Positions 1 through 8,838 of a DNA stretch of 64,000 nucleotides are shown piece by piece. This DNA comes from Flavobacterium sp. ACN2 (GTDB taxonomy: Bacteria; Bacteroidota; Bacteroidia; Flavobacteriales; Flavobacteriaceae). Position 1 is the stretch's first letter, and the number at the start of each line of letters is the position of its first letter. A model generated the notes under the pieces. It had not been told where the DNA came from and made no database searches. It saw only the letters and a list, made by a program, of their open reading frames with translations. The position numbers and the translations under genes are program-made. The stretch covers positions 248,001-312,000 of the forward strand of contig NZ_MRCM01000003.1 in the NCBI RefSeq assembly GCF_002303885.1. The letters run 5' to 3'.

Positions 1-1311
1 ATTAATTCGGGAAAATTTAAAGTTTGTCTGGAATATCATATTGGCAATTGCAAAGGCCCTTGCGAAGGTTTGGAACCTTTGGAAGAATACCAAAGACAAG
101 TCAATGCAATTCGCGAAATCTTAAAAGGAAACTTCAAAGAAAGCTTAAAGGATTTCAAGAAACTGATGAACACTTATGCGCAGAATTTACAGTTTGAAGA
201 AGCGCAAAAAATCAAAGAAAAGATTGAAGTTTTAGAAAACTATCAATCTAGGTCTACCATTATCAATCCGAAGATTACCAATATTGATGTTTTCTCTATT
301 ATTTCTGACGAAAGTGCGGCTTATGTCAACTTCCTTCAGATTTCTCATGGTTCAATTATTCGTTCGCACACTTTAGAAATGAAGAAAAAGCTGGATGAAA
401 GTGATGAAGAATTATTAGAATTGGCGATTATAGAACTTCGCGAGCGTTTTCAGTTATTATCAAAAGAAATCATTGTTCCTTTTGAAATGGATTTGGGCGA
501 AAACATTAAAATAACTGTTCCTCAGCTTGGAGATAAAAAACAGATTTTAGATTTGTCAATTCGAAATGCTAAATTTTATCGAATCGAACAATTAAAGCAA
601 TTACAGATTGTAGATCCAGATCGTCATGTGAACAGAATTATGGCGCAGATGCAGAAAGATTTATGTCTTCCTGTTGAACCAAGACATATAGAATGTTTTG
701 ATAACTCGAACATTCAGGGAACAAATCCTGTTGCGGCCTGTGTTGTTTTTAAAGACGGAAAACCAAGCAAAAAAGATTATCGCCATTTTAACGTTAAAAC
801 CGTTGAAGGCCCCGACGATTTTGCTTCGATGACCGAAATTGTTTATCGCCGTTACAAAAGATTATTAGACGAAAATCAGCCTTTGCCCCAGCTAATAATT
901 ATTGACGGTGGAAAAGGACAATTATCATCGGCTTTGAAAAGTATTGATGAATTAGGTTTACGCGGTAAAATTGCCATTATCGGAATTGCAAAACGTTTGG
1001 AAGAACTTTTTTATCCAGGCGATTCGATTCCATTATATTTAGACAAAAAATCAGAAACCTTAAAAGTGATTCAACAGTTAAGAAACGAAGCACACCGATT
1101 TGGAATTACTTTTCATAGAGACAAACGAAGCAAATCGGCACTTAATTCTTCTGTTGAAAGCATTCCTGGAATTGGAGAAAAAACTATGCTTGCTTTAATT
1201 CAGCATTTTAAAAGTGTTAAAAGATTAAAATTGGCTACAGAAAAAGAAATTTCAGACGTTATAGGTGTTTCTAAAGCCAAAAAAATTGTCGACTTTTACA
1301 AAACCAATTAA
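1..1311 (+). CDS. uvrC: Excinuclease ABC subunit C, 5'-truncated by the window edge
   Basis: UvrC makes both incisions around bulky DNA lesions marked by UvrA/UvrB in nucleotide excision repair. The frame is open from base 1, so the GIY-YIG N-terminal nuclease lies outside the window. The first codons give the cysteine motif CLEYHIGNCKGPCE that follows the GIY-YIG domain. A UVR helix (QFEEAQKIKEKIEVLE) lies near 190-240. The RNase-H-like domain includes FDNSNIQGTNP (about 697-730) and IIDGGKGQL (about 898-925). A helix-hairpin-helix with SIPGIGEKT lies near 1160-1200 and a second HhH half follows to the end. The stop at 1311 is 7 bases before the next gene, so the two are probably cotranscribed. 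Identification is secure; only the missing N-terminus is unknown. Confidence 0.96.
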   Translation: MNSGKFKVCLEYHIGNCKGPCEGLEPLEEYQRQVNAIREILKGNFKESLKDFKKLMNTYAQNLQFEEAQKIKEKIEVLENYQSRSTIINPKITNIDVFSIISDESAAYVNFLQISHGSIIRSHTLEMKKKLDESDEELLELAIIELRERFQLLSKEIIVPFEMDLGENIKITVPQLGDKKQILDLSIRNAKFYRIEQLKQLQIVDPDRHVNRIMAQMQKDLCLPVEPRHIECFDNSNIQGTNPVAACVVFKDGKPSKKDYRHFNVKTVEGPDDFASMTEIVYRRYKRLLDENQPLPQLIIIDGGKGQLSSALKSIDELGLRGKIAIIGIAKRLEELFYPGDSIPLYLDKKSETLKVIQQLRNEAHRFGITFHRDKRSKSALNSSVESIPGIGEKTMLALIQHFKSVKRLKLATEKEISDVIGVSKAKKIVDFYKTN

Positions 1312-1318
1312 AGTTTTT

Positions 1319-3589
1319 ATGCGTTCATTCCAACTGTACATTTCAAAAATTTGTTTCAAAGGAGCTTCTTCGTACGCATTCTCATTTGTTTTATTGCTGA
1401 CCTTTTTGTTTTCGTCAAAATCATTTTCGCAGGAAACAAAAAAAGATAGTGTTAAAAGACCCAAAATAGGATTAGTTTTAAGCGGCGGCGGCGCCAAAGG
1501 TTTTGCACATATTGGAGTTTTGAAAGTTTTGGAAGAAGCCGGAATCAAAATTGACTATATTGGCGGAACCAGTATGGGATCTGTAATTGGCGGACTTTAT
1601 GCCTCTGGCTACAATGCTTCTCAAATCGATTCTATTTTCAAACGAACCAATTTCGACGAACTAATAAACGACTATATTCCGCGTTCTTCTAAGAATTTTT
1701 ATGGTAAGAAGAATGACGAGTTATATGCGATTGTCTTGCCTTTCAGTAATTTCAGAGTCGGCATTCCAGAAGCACTTTCAAAAGGAATGTATAATTATAA
1801 TTTATTAAGCAGTTTAACTAGAAATGTACGTCACGTTCGCGATTTCAACAAACTGCCAACTCCTTTTTTATGTATTGGAACTAATATTGAAACAGGCGAA
1901 GAAGTTTTGCTTAATAAAGGAAATCTGGTTCAGGCCATGATGGCGAGTTCGGCCTTTCCTTCCCTGTTTACACCGGTTGAAATTGACGGAAATTTGTTGG
2001 TTGATGGTGGTGTTGTAAACAATTATCCCATACAAGAAGTTCGCAATCTCGGCGCAGATATTATTATTGGTGTAGATGTTCAAGACGATTTGCTGAAAAG
2101 AAAAAACCTGAAAAACGCCACGCGAATCTTGGTTCAGATTACCAATCTGCAATCCATCGAAAAAATGAAAAGCAAAATAAAGGACACAGATGTTTACATC
2201 AGACCCGATATTCGTGATTTTGGAGTTATTTCGTTTGACCGAGGAGAAGAAATCATTAGAAAAGGAGAAGAAGCCGCTTTTGCGGTTTATGAAAAAATCA
2301 AAACTTTGAGTGATGAAAACCACTTTTACAAAAAGCCAAAATTAAAAGTTGAAACAGACACACTTCATATTCAAGACATAAATACTGATAAATTAGAAAA
2401 TTACACCAAAGAATATATTCGCGGTAAGCTACGTTTTAAACCAGGAAGCACCATAACTTATGACGGACTTAAAGCTGGGATAAACAACTTAAATGCAACA
2501 CAAAACTTTAGCACTATCTCCTATTGCCTTCAGCCAGATGGCGATAAGGACGATTTGGATTTGGTTTTAAGAGAAAATCCAACGCAAACGTATCTAAAAC
2601 TTGGTCTTCATTATGATGGTCTTTACAAAAGTGCCGTTTTATTAAACCTAACTCATAAAAAGACTTTTTTAAAAAACGACGTTACTTCTTTAGATATCAT
2701 TTTGGGTGATAATTTTAGATATGATTTTAACTATTATGTCGAAAATGGTTTTAACATCAGTTTTGGCTTCCGTTCGAGACTGAATCAATTTAATAGAAAT
2801 GTAACGACTAGTTTGAGTGGCGTTCTTAAAGAGAATCCAAATGTCAACCTTATTAATGTTGACTTCATGGATATAACCAATCAGGCTTATTTTCAGACTA
2901 TTTTTGTCCAGAAATTTTTAATGGGCGGTGGATTAGAATATAAGTATCTAAAAATTAACTCCCCAACACTTACCAATGAAGATAACATAATTGAAAAAAG
3001 CAATTATTTTAGTGCCTTTGCCTATTTAAAATACGATTCGCTAGATGAAAAATATTACCCAAGTTCTGGATTATATTTTTCTACAGATCTGCAAACCTAT
3101 ATGGCATCATCTGATTATACAAAGCAATTTAAACCTTTCTCGATTGCAAAAGCCGAAATATCAGTTGTTAGACCGCTATTTAGAAAAGCAACTATAAAAT
3201 TTGGAGCCGATGCTGGGTTTAATATTGGCAGCGACAGTGTTCCGTTTTTTGATTTTATATTTGGTGGTTATGGCTACAACAAAATAAACAATTTCAATTA
3301 TTTCTACGGATACGATTTTCTAAGCATTGCCGGCAACAGTTATATTAAAACTGATATTAATATTGATTACGAAATCTTCAAAAAAAATCACATCAATGTA
3401 TCAGCAAATTTTGCCAACTTAGGAGATGATATTTTTTCCTCTGTAGATTGGGTTTCTATGCCAAAGTATACAGGATATGCCATAGGTTATGGTTTAGAAA
3501 CCATAATTGGACCTATCGAAGTAAAACAATCTTGGTCTCCAGAAATGTCCAAAAGCTTTACGTGGTTTAGTATCGGGTTTCAATTTTAG
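1319..3589 (+). CDS. Patatin-like phospholipase fused to an Omp85-type outer-membrane barrel (PlpD-like)
   Basis: I chose ATG 1319, just after the uvrC stop, over an in-frame GTG at 1265 inside uvrC, because 1319 gives a normal signal peptide (residues 1-38, ending SFSQ). Residues about 48-330 are a patatin domain with oxyanion loop SGGGAKG (55-61), nucleophile GTSMG (Ser85) and catalytic Asp in DGG (Asp228). After a POTRA-like linker, roughly residues 450-756 are rich in alternating aromatic strands and end in phenylalanine, as in Omp85 barrels. The architecture is that of PlpD, the type Vd autotransporter, in which a lipase is carried to the cell surface by its own barrel. Family knowledge predicts phospholipase A1 activity. 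The substrate and whether the domain is released are not known. Confidence 0.88.
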   Translation: MRSFQLYISKICFKGASSYAFSFVLLLTFLFSSKSFSQETKKDSVKRPKIGLVLSGGGAKGFAHIGVLKVLEEAGIKIDYIGGTSMGSVIGGLYASGYNASQIDSIFKRTNFDELINDYIPRSSKNFYGKKNDELYAIVLPFSNFRVGIPEALSKGMYNYNLLSSLTRNVRHVRDFNKLPTPFLCIGTNIETGEEVLLNKGNLVQAMMASSAFPSLFTPVEIDGNLLVDGGVVNNYPIQEVRNLGADIIIGVDVQDDLLKRKNLKNATRILVQITNLQSIEKMKSKIKDTDVYIRPDIRDFGVISFDRGEEIIRKGEEAAFAVYEKIKTLSDENHFYKKPKLKVETDTLHIQDINTDKLENYTKEYIRGKLRFKPGSTITYDGLKAGINNLNATQNFSTISYCLQPDGDKDDLDLVLRENPTQTYLKLGLHYDGLYKSAVLLNLTHKKTFLKNDVTSLDIILGDNFRYDFNYYVENGFNISFGFRSRLNQFNRNVTTSLSGVLKENPNVNLINVDFMDITNQAYFQTIFVQKFLMGGGLEYKYLKINSPTLTNEDNIIEKSNYFSAFAYLKYDSLDEKYYPSSGLYFSTDLQTYMASSDYTKQFKPFSIAKAEISVVRPLFRKATIKFGADAGFNIGSDSVPFFDFIFGGYGYNKINNFNYFYGYDFLSIAGNSYIKTDINIDYEIFKKNHINVSANFANLGDDIFSSVDWVSMPKYTGYAIGYGLETIIGPIEVKQSWSPEMSKSFTWFSIGFQF

Positions 3590-3907
3590 TATTATAACAG
3601 AGAATACTTCAATAAAAACAGTGTATTTTTTTACATCACAAAAATTAAATCAAAAAAACTAAGTTATTTTATAGTTATAAATAATATAATTTTTATTTTT
3701 ACTCCGAAAAAATTACGACATTTGTTATAATGAAAACAAATTGGACAGGTTTATTAGAGTATCTTCAATTTCTTATTAAGAGAAATCCAGAATAATGCTT
3801 CTATCGAATTGAGATAATTAGTCAATTGAAAAAAATTGGACTGATTATTCACTCTGCAATTCAAATTTTCGAATTATCTAATTTACTAATTATCTAATTG
3901 AAAAGCC
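3590..3907. other. 318-bp gene-free gap upstream of hmgA
   Basis: No convincing gene. It is very AT rich and contains a 21-codon ORF (3730-3795) that I do not accept as a gene. The last 90 bases are made of repeated AATTATCTAATT-like words, the same type of low-complexity word seen around the next four-helix-bundle gene. No clear terminator or TAnnTTTG promoter was recognised. Confidence 0.6.
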
Positions 3908-5065
3908 ATGCCATTATATCACAAACTCGGAGAATTTCCGCAAAAGCGACACACCCAATTTGAAAAACCAAACGGAGGTTTTTACTATGAACAATTGTTC
4001 GGAACCGAAGGTTTTCACGGGCATTCGTCGCTATCTTATCACGTACACAGACCAACTCAGGTTAAAGAAATTTTAAACTCTCATTCGGTTGAACCTAAAA
4101 TTGCAATCGGAAAAAATATAAAATCACTTCTTTTTAAAGGTTTTGAATTAAAACCCGAAAATGATTTTCTGGACAGCCGAAAAGCAATGCTTGTCAATAA
4201 AGACTGTATTATTGGTTTGGCTGCGCCGAAAGAATCGCTTCGTAATTATTTTTATAAAAATGCCGATGCTGATGAAATGCTTTTCATTCATAGAGGAAAA
4301 GGAAAATTAAGAACCATGTTAGGAAATATTCCGTTTGAATATGGCGACTATTTAATTATTCCGCGCGGTATTATTTATCAGATCGATTTCGAAACAGAAG
4401 ACAACCGATTATTTTATGTAGAATCTTATTCTCCTTTTTACACTCCAAAACGTTATAAAAACCAATCTGGACAGCATCTAGAACATTCTCCGTTTTGCGA
4501 GCGTGATTTTATTTTGCCAAGCGAATTGGAAACTCATGACGAAAAAGGCGATTTTTTAATTAAAATCAAAAAGGAAGGAATGATTCATGAAGTGGTTTAT
4601 GCCACACATCCGTTTGACGTTGTAGGCTGGGACGGCTACAATTTCCCATACGGATTTTCAATTCATAACTTTGAACCTATAACTGGACGCGTACACCAAC
4701 CACCTCCAGTACATCAAACTTTTGAAACGGCAACTTTTGTCGTTTGCTCATTTTGCCCAAGACTTTACGATTACCACCCTAAAGCAATTCCGGCGCCATA
4801 CAATCACAGCAATATTGATTCTGACGAAGTTCTATATTATGTAGACGGCGATTTTATGAGCCGTAATAATATTGAGCAAGGTCATATTACTTTACACCCA
4901 AAAGGAATTCCGCACGGACCAGCGCCAGGCGCAATGGAACGAAGTATTGGTCATAAAGAAACTCAGGAATTAGCTGTAATGGTGGATACGTTCCGTCCAT
5001 TAATGGTTACTGAAGAGGCTATGGGTCTGGATGACGGGAAATATTACAAATCCTGGACGGAGTAA
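3908..5065 (+). CDS. hmgA: Homogentisate 1,2-dioxygenase
   Basis: Opens the ring of homogentisate to maleylacetoacetate in the cytosolic tyrosine/phenylalanine degradation pathway, using mononuclear Fe(II) and O2. The 385-residue length is shorter than the animal/Pseudomonas enzymes (about 430-445) but matches the Bacteroidota form. The C-terminal cupin carries the expected iron ligands: His and Glu in NHSNIDSDE (near residue 300) and His in HGPAP (near residue 337). Another conserved segment is GWDGYNFPYGFSIHNFEP. The preceding step, hpd, lies downstream at 5643, with a four-helix-bundle gene inserted between. Start ATG 3908 gives the conserved N-terminus MPLYHKLGEFP. Confidence 0.95.
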   Translation: MPLYHKLGEFPQKRHTQFEKPNGGFYYEQLFGTEGFHGHSSLSYHVHRPTQVKEILNSHSVEPKIAIGKNIKSLLFKGFELKPENDFLDSRKAMLVNKDCIIGLAAPKESLRNYFYKNADADEMLFIHRGKGKLRTMLGNIPFEYGDYLIIPRGIIYQIDFETEDNRLFYVESYSPFYTPKRYKNQSGQHLEHSPFCERDFILPSELETHDEKGDFLIKIKKEGMIHEVVYATHPFDVVGWDGYNFPYGFSIHNFEPITGRVHQPPPVHQTFETATFVVCSFCPRLYDYHPKAIPAPYNHSNIDSDEVLYYVDGDFMSRNNIEQGHITLHPKGIPHGPAPGAMERSIGHKETQELAVMVDTFRPLMVTEEAMGLDDGKYYKSWTE

Positions 5066-5081
5066 TTTTTAATGTGGCAAT

Positions 5082-5195
5082 ATGTCAATTAGAAAATTAG
5101 AAAATGGTTTTAAAACCGCATAAATGAGAAAATACAAATAATTTAATTGTAATTTTAAACCTACAAAAAAATTATCAAATTTTCTAATTAACTAA
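5082..5195. repeat. Imperfect long inverted repeat (AATTAG words) between hmgA and a four-helix-bundle gene
   Basis: The left arm near 5084-5106 is built from the word AATTAGAAA repeated; the right arm near 5172-5198 reads TTTCTAATTAACTAATTC, its approximate reverse complement. The predicted transcript would fold into a long imperfect hairpin ending just before ATG 5204. There is no T-run, so it is not a textbook terminator. Confidence 0.6.
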
Positions 5196-5203
5196 TTCAA
5201 GAA

Positions 5204-5563
5204 ATGACTTTCAATGAAAAATATAAAGACAACGCTCTTTTAATTAAAACTTTCAATTTCGCCTTAAACATAATAGATTACACAACTGAACTTCAAGGGC
5301 AAAAGAAATTCGTAATTGCAAATCAGTTATTAAAAAGCGGAACGTCTATTGGAGCAAACTCAAAAGAATCACAAAACGCAGAAAGCAAAGCAGATTTTAT
5401 TCATAAATTAAAAATTGCAATTAAAGAAGCAGACGAAACAGAGTATTGGTTGTTTTTATGTGATGCTCATAGAGAATATCCAAATTGCAAACGTTTATTA
5501 AATGATCTTTCAGAAATTTTAAAAATTTTAAATAAAATAATATCAACATCAAAGAGGAATTAG
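5204..5563 (+). CDS. Four-helix-bundle protein of the S23/IVS family
   Basis: This 119-residue, all-helical protein belongs to the family first found encoded in intervening sequences of 23S rRNA and related to the DGR accessory protein Avd. Family-like segments are the central ANQLLKSGTSIGANSKES and the following helix FIHKLKIAIKEADETEYWL. The function is unknown; relatives form pentameric helical bundles and may bind nucleic acid. The gene separates hmgA from hpd, two steps of one pathway, and is bordered on both sides by AATTAG-word inverted repeats, which suggests insertion of a gene-plus-repeat unit. It is divergent from the second such gene in this window (20117-20476). Confidence 0.85.
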   Translation: MTFNEKYKDNALLIKTFNFALNIIDYTTELQGQKKFVIANQLLKSGTSIGANSKESQNAESKADFIHKLKIAIKEADETEYWLFLCDAHREYPNCKRLLNDLSEILKILNKIISTSKRN

Positions 5564-5642
5564 AAAATTAGAAAATGTGTCAATTAGAAAATTAATGCAT
5601 TTCAAGAATTATCTCATTTTCTCATTATCAAATTATCTAATT
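5560..5642. repeat. AATTAG-word inverted repeat downstream of the four-helix-bundle gene
   Basis: From the stop codon on, the word AATTAGAAAAT appears three times (about 5560-5598), followed by its reverse-complement-like partner TTTTCTCATTATCAAATTATCTAATT (about 5617-5642), ending at the hpd start codon. It resembles the element at 5082-5195, so the small gene is bracketed by two hairpin-forming elements with the same words. Confidence 0.6.
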
Positions 5643-6803
5643 ATGAGCAAAGAAGTAAAATTAGTAGAATACGGATTAGAGAAAATATTTGAAGGAGCAC
5701 AAGATTTCCTTCCATTATTAGGAACAGATTATGTAGAATTTTATGTGGGAAATGCCAAACAAGCTGCACATTATTATAAATCTGCATTCGGGTATCAGTC
5801 ATTAGCTTACGCTGGATTAGAAACTGGAGTAAAAGACAGAGCGTCTTATGTTTTAAAACAAGATAAAATTAGAATTGTTTTGACGACGCCTTTAACAGCT
5901 GATTCTCCAATAAACGAACATTTGAAAAAACACGGCGACGGAGTAAAAGTGGCTGCACTTTGGGTTGAAGACGCTACAAAATCGTACGAAGAAACCATGA
6001 AGCGTGGTGCGCGTTCTTTTATGGAACCAACGGTTGAAGAAGATGAATTTGGACAAGTGGTTCGTTCTGGAATTTACACTTACGGAGAGACAGTTCACAT
6101 TTTTGTAGAAAGAAAAAATTATAATGGTGTTTTCTTGCCAGGTTATAAAGAATGGAAATCTGACTTTAACCCAGAATCAACTGGATTAAAATACATCGAC
6201 CATATGGTTGGAAATGTAGGTTGGAACGAAATGAATACTTGGGTAAAATTCTACGAAGAAGTAATGGGATTCGTGAATTTCTTATCTTTTGATGACAAAC
6301 AAATTACTACAGAATATTCAGCTTTGATGAGTAAAGTAATGTCTAACGGAAACGGAAGAATTAAATTTCCAATCAACGAACCTGCAGAAGGAAAGAAAAA
6401 ATCTCAAATTGAAGAATATTTAGATTTTTACGGCGGACCTGGAATTCAGCACATTGCCATTGCTACAGACGATATTATTAAAACGGTATCACAACTTAGA
6501 GCACGTGGTGTTGAATTTTTATCGGCTCCTCCACACGCATATTACGAAGCAATTCCTGAAAGATTGGGTGTTCATATGGACATGATGAAAGAGGATTTGA
6601 GCGAAATCGAAAAATTAGCGATCATGGTCGATGCCGACGAAGACGGTTACCTTTTACAGATTTTTACAAAGCCCGTTCAAGACAGACCGACGCTTTTCTT
6701 CGAAATTATTCAAAGAATGGGGGCAAAAGGGTTCGGTGCAGGTAACTTTAAAGCCCTTTTTGAGTCTATCGAAAGAGAGCAAGAATTGAGAGGAACGCTG
6801 TAA
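5643..6803 (+). CDS. hpd: 4-hydroxyphenylpyruvate dioxygenase
   Basis: Converts 4-hydroxyphenylpyruvate to homogentisate, the step before HmgA, using Fe(II) and O2 in the cytosol. ATG 5643 is preferred to an upstream TTG at 5577 because the latter would translate the low-complexity repeat; the protein then starts MSKEVKLVEYGLEK and is 386 residues, normal for the family. It has two glyoxalase-like vicinal-oxygen-chelate halves. The iron ligands are seen as His in KYIDHMVGNV, His in GIQHIAIATDD and Glu in LFFEIIQRMGAKGFGAGNF, which also includes the family's C-terminal gate region. The pathway link with hmgA is clear despite the gene inserted between them. Confidence 0.96.
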   Translation: MSKEVKLVEYGLEKIFEGAQDFLPLLGTDYVEFYVGNAKQAAHYYKSAFGYQSLAYAGLETGVKDRASYVLKQDKIRIVLTTPLTADSPINEHLKKHGDGVKVAALWVEDATKSYEETMKRGARSFMEPTVEEDEFGQVVRSGIYTYGETVHIFVERKNYNGVFLPGYKEWKSDFNPESTGLKYIDHMVGNVGWNEMNTWVKFYEEVMGFVNFLSFDDKQITTEYSALMSKVMSNGNGRIKFPINEPAEGKKKSQIEEYLDFYGGPGIQHIAIATDDIIKTVSQLRARGVEFLSAPPHAYYEAIPERLGVHMDMMKEDLSEIEKLAIMVDADEDGYLLQIFTKPVQDRPTLFFEIIQRMGAKGFGAGNFKALFESIEREQELRGTL

Positions 6804-6912
6804 AATGTTAATTTTGATGCACAAAACCACATAATTCTCCGAAAAACGATGCTTTTTTTGCAAATGTTATGTTAAACTTGACTTTTGCTATTTTATTTTT
6901 GAACTTTCTATC

Positions 6913-6920
6913 TATCTTTG
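6913..6920 (+). promoter_or_regulatory. -7 promoter element for a putative small RNA
   Basis: TATCTTTG matches the Bacteroidota -7 consensus TAnnTTTG. The -33 partner is weak: a TTTTG ends at 6887, with 25 bp spacing. It sits 110 bp after hpd and about 115 bp before a strong terminator, with no ORF between. Confidence 0.5.
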
Positions 6921-6926
6921 CACCGC

Positions 6927-7036
6927 AAATCAGGAAGGGGTGGTTTCCTTCCGAATTGATATAAATTTCATAATTTATAGTTTTTTGGTTAGTTAATAGC
7001 ATAAAAACTCAGTCATTTTTGACTGAGTTTTTTTGT
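6927..7036 (+). ncRNA. Putative intergenic small RNA, about 110 nt
   Basis: The start is inferred about 7 nt after the TATCTTTG element at 6913-6920 and the end at the T-run of the hairpin at 7004-7031. The transcript would begin with a GC-richer stem GGAAGG/CCTTCC (6933-6938 with 6947-6952, 8-nt loop) in otherwise AT-rich sequence, continue through an unstructured AU-rich stretch and end in an intrinsic terminator. No ORF of note is present. It could instead be part of the hpd 3' UTR. I cannot assign it to an Rfam family by eye. Confidence 0.4.
7004..7036 (+). terminator. Intrinsic terminator
   Basis: Perfect 11-bp stem AAAACTCAGTC/GACTGAGTTTT with a 6-base loop (7015-7020), followed by a T-run. 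It ends either the putative small RNA or the hpd transcript. Confidence 0.85.
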
Positions 7037-7041
7037 TTTGG

Positions 7042-7049
7042 TACATTTG
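7042..7049 (+). promoter_or_regulatory. -7 promoter element for the DUF3108 gene
   Basis: TACATTTG matches TAnnTTTG and lies 52 bp before ATG 7101, immediately after the preceding terminator. No strong -33 box is separable from the terminator T-run. Confidence 0.45.
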
Positions 7050-7100
7050 GAATAAAATTTGCATTTGTCTATCTTTATAATAAAATGTAAAGAATGTACT

Positions 7101-7871
7101 ATGAAAAAGCTCATCCTCACTATATTAGCACTAACAACACTCTCATTTGCGCCTCAAAAAGAAGATGCCTTCGATACTGGAGAATATTTCAAATTTAGAA
7201 TACATTACGGAATTGTAAATGCCGGCTATGCTACACTTGAAATTAAAGATGCTACGATAAACAACAAAAAGGTATACCACTCTATTGGAAAAGGTTACAC
7301 AACTGGAATGTCTAAATTTTTCTTTAAAGTAGAAGATTTATACGAAAGTTATTTTGACAAAGAAACAGGAAAACCCTATCGTTATGTTAGAAAAATTGAC
7401 GAAGGTGGCTATACCAAAAATCAAGAAGGTTTTTTCAATCAAGCAGAAAATAGAGTTTTGGTAAAAGACTATAAAAGAAAATCAGAGAAAACGATTCTAG
7501 TATCAGAAGATGTGCAAGATATTGTTTCGGCATTTTACTTTTTGAGAAACCATCCCAATATCGATAAACTTAAATCTGGCGAAGCCATTACAATCGACAT
7601 GTTTTTTGATGAAGAAATCACAAAATTTAAGTTAAAATTTGTAGGCCGTCAAGATATTACGACTAAATTTGGAACCGTTTCTACGATGGTCTTTAAGCCA
7701 TTGGTACAGACAGGTAGAGTATTTAAAGAAAAAGAGAGCTTAACACTCTGGATAACAGATGATGTAAACAAAGTTCCCATAAGAATTAAAGCAGATTTGG
7801 CCGTCGGATCGCTTAAGGCAGATCTTGATGATTATAAAGGATTAAAAAGTCCACTTAAAGTAAAAAAATAA
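7101..7871 (+). CDS. Exported DUF3108 domain protein
   Basis: ATG 7101 is chosen over a TTG at 7059 because it starts a typical signal peptide (MKKLILTILALTTLSFA). The mature protein of about 240 residues begins with the DUF3108 hallmark GEYFKFRIHYGIVNAGYATLEI and alternates short beta strands throughout, consistent with a periplasmic beta-barrel-like or beta-sandwich fold. The family has no established activity. Its stop codon overlaps the start of the tryptophan dioxygenase homologue by one base (TAATG), so the two are translationally coupled and probably cotranscribed. Confidence 0.85.
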   Translation: MKKLILTILALTTLSFAPQKEDAFDTGEYFKFRIHYGIVNAGYATLEIKDATINNKKVYHSIGKGYTTGMSKFFFKVEDLYESYFDKETGKPYRYVRKIDEGGYTKNQEGFFNQAENRVLVKDYKRKSEKTILVSEDVQDIVSAFYFLRNHPNIDKLKSGEAITIDMFFDEEITKFKLKFVGRQDITTKFGTVSTMVFKPLVQTGRVFKEKESLTLWITDDVNKVPIRIKADLAVGSLKADLDDYKGLKSPLKVKK

Positions 7872-8812
7872 TGAACCCTACAGATAATTCTGAAGCACTT
7901 TTAAAAGAAATTGATCTTAAATTTCAAGCCATAAATCAAAAAACTGATGTTCAATTAGAAGGACTGCTTTGGGCTAAACCTATCACATATTGGGATTATA
8001 TTCAGACCGATGCTCTTTTAAATCTGCAAATTCAACGCACCACACTTCCTGACGAAATGGTATTTATAATGTACCATCAGGTAAACGAATTGATTTTTAA
8101 AATGATTCTGTGGGAAATTGATCAGATTGCCGAAACAGAAAACATTCAAGTTGATTTTTTTAGCGAAAGACTGTCAAGAATCACAAGATATTTTGACATG
8201 CTTACCAACTCTTTCAGTATTATGGAAAATGGTATGGAAGTAGATCAATACATGAAATTTAGAAATACGCTTACTCCTGCCAGCGGATTCCAAAGTGCTC
8301 AATATAGAATGATCGAATTTGCTTCGACTGATGTGATCAATTTGACAGACCGCAGATACAAAGCAAACTTTGACGAAAATACCGATTTAGAAACTAGCTT
8401 CGAACATCTTTATTGGCAAGCTGCTGGAAAAGATTATCATACTGGCGAAAAATCATATTTGCTAAATGAGTTTGAGAAAAAGTACAAAGAGCAGTTTTTA
8501 AGACAAATGGCTTCTTTTAAAACAAAAAACCTTTGGCAAAAATTCATCCAATTACCTATTGAAGACCAACAAAATACAGAACTAATTGCTGCAATGCGCC
8601 ATTACGACAAAACGGTAAACATTACTTGGGTAATGCAGCACCTTAATACGGCTAGAAAATACATTTTGGAGAGCGGAAAAGGTAACGGAGAAGCTACTGG
8701 AGGAAGTGATTGGCAAAAATATATGCACCCAAAATACCAAAGACGCATCTTTTTTCCTAAATTGTGGACCGAAGAAGAATTGTCCAATTGGGGAAATGAA
8801 ACCGAAGTTTAA
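7871..8812 (+). CDS. Tryptophan 2,3-dioxygenase family protein
   Basis: Predicted haem enzyme oxidising L-tryptophan to N-formylkynurenine in the cytosol. The 313-residue protein is all-helical and has family segments MVFIMYHQVNELIFKMILWEID (an N-terminal haem-pocket histidine), PASGFQSAQYRMIE (substrate-pocket loop) and GGSDWQKYMHPKY near the C-terminus. It belongs to the Bacteroidota branch, which is distant from canonical KynA, so the substrate is less certain than the fold. No other kynurenine-pathway gene is present in the window. The start overlaps the DUF3108 stop by one base. Confidence 0.8.
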   Translation: MNPTDNSEALLKEIDLKFQAINQKTDVQLEGLLWAKPITYWDYIQTDALLNLQIQRTTLPDEMVFIMYHQVNELIFKMILWEIDQIAETENIQVDFFSERLSRITRYFDMLTNSFSIMENGMEVDQYMKFRNTLTPASGFQSAQYRMIEFASTDVINLTDRRYKANFDENTDLETSFEHLYWQAAGKDYHTGEKSYLLNEFEKKYKEQFLRQMASFKTKNLWQKFIQLPIEDQQNTELIAAMRHYDKTVNITWVMQHLNTARKYILESGKGNGEATGGSDWQKYMHPKYQRRIFFPKLWTEEELSNWGNETEV

Positions 8813-8838
8813 TTTCACCACAAAAAAATATTAAAAGT

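Noticed and set aside
1868..2323. 151-codon antisense ORF inside the patatin gene
   Set aside because: Fully antisense to a strongly supported gene, with low-complexity composition rich in Phe/Asn from reversed codons.
3730..3795. 21-codon ORF (MKTNWTGLLEYLQFLIKRNPE) upstream of hmgA
   Set aside because: Too short to support by sequence alone; no recognisable family, promoter or ribosome-binding context. Conservation in relatives would be needed.
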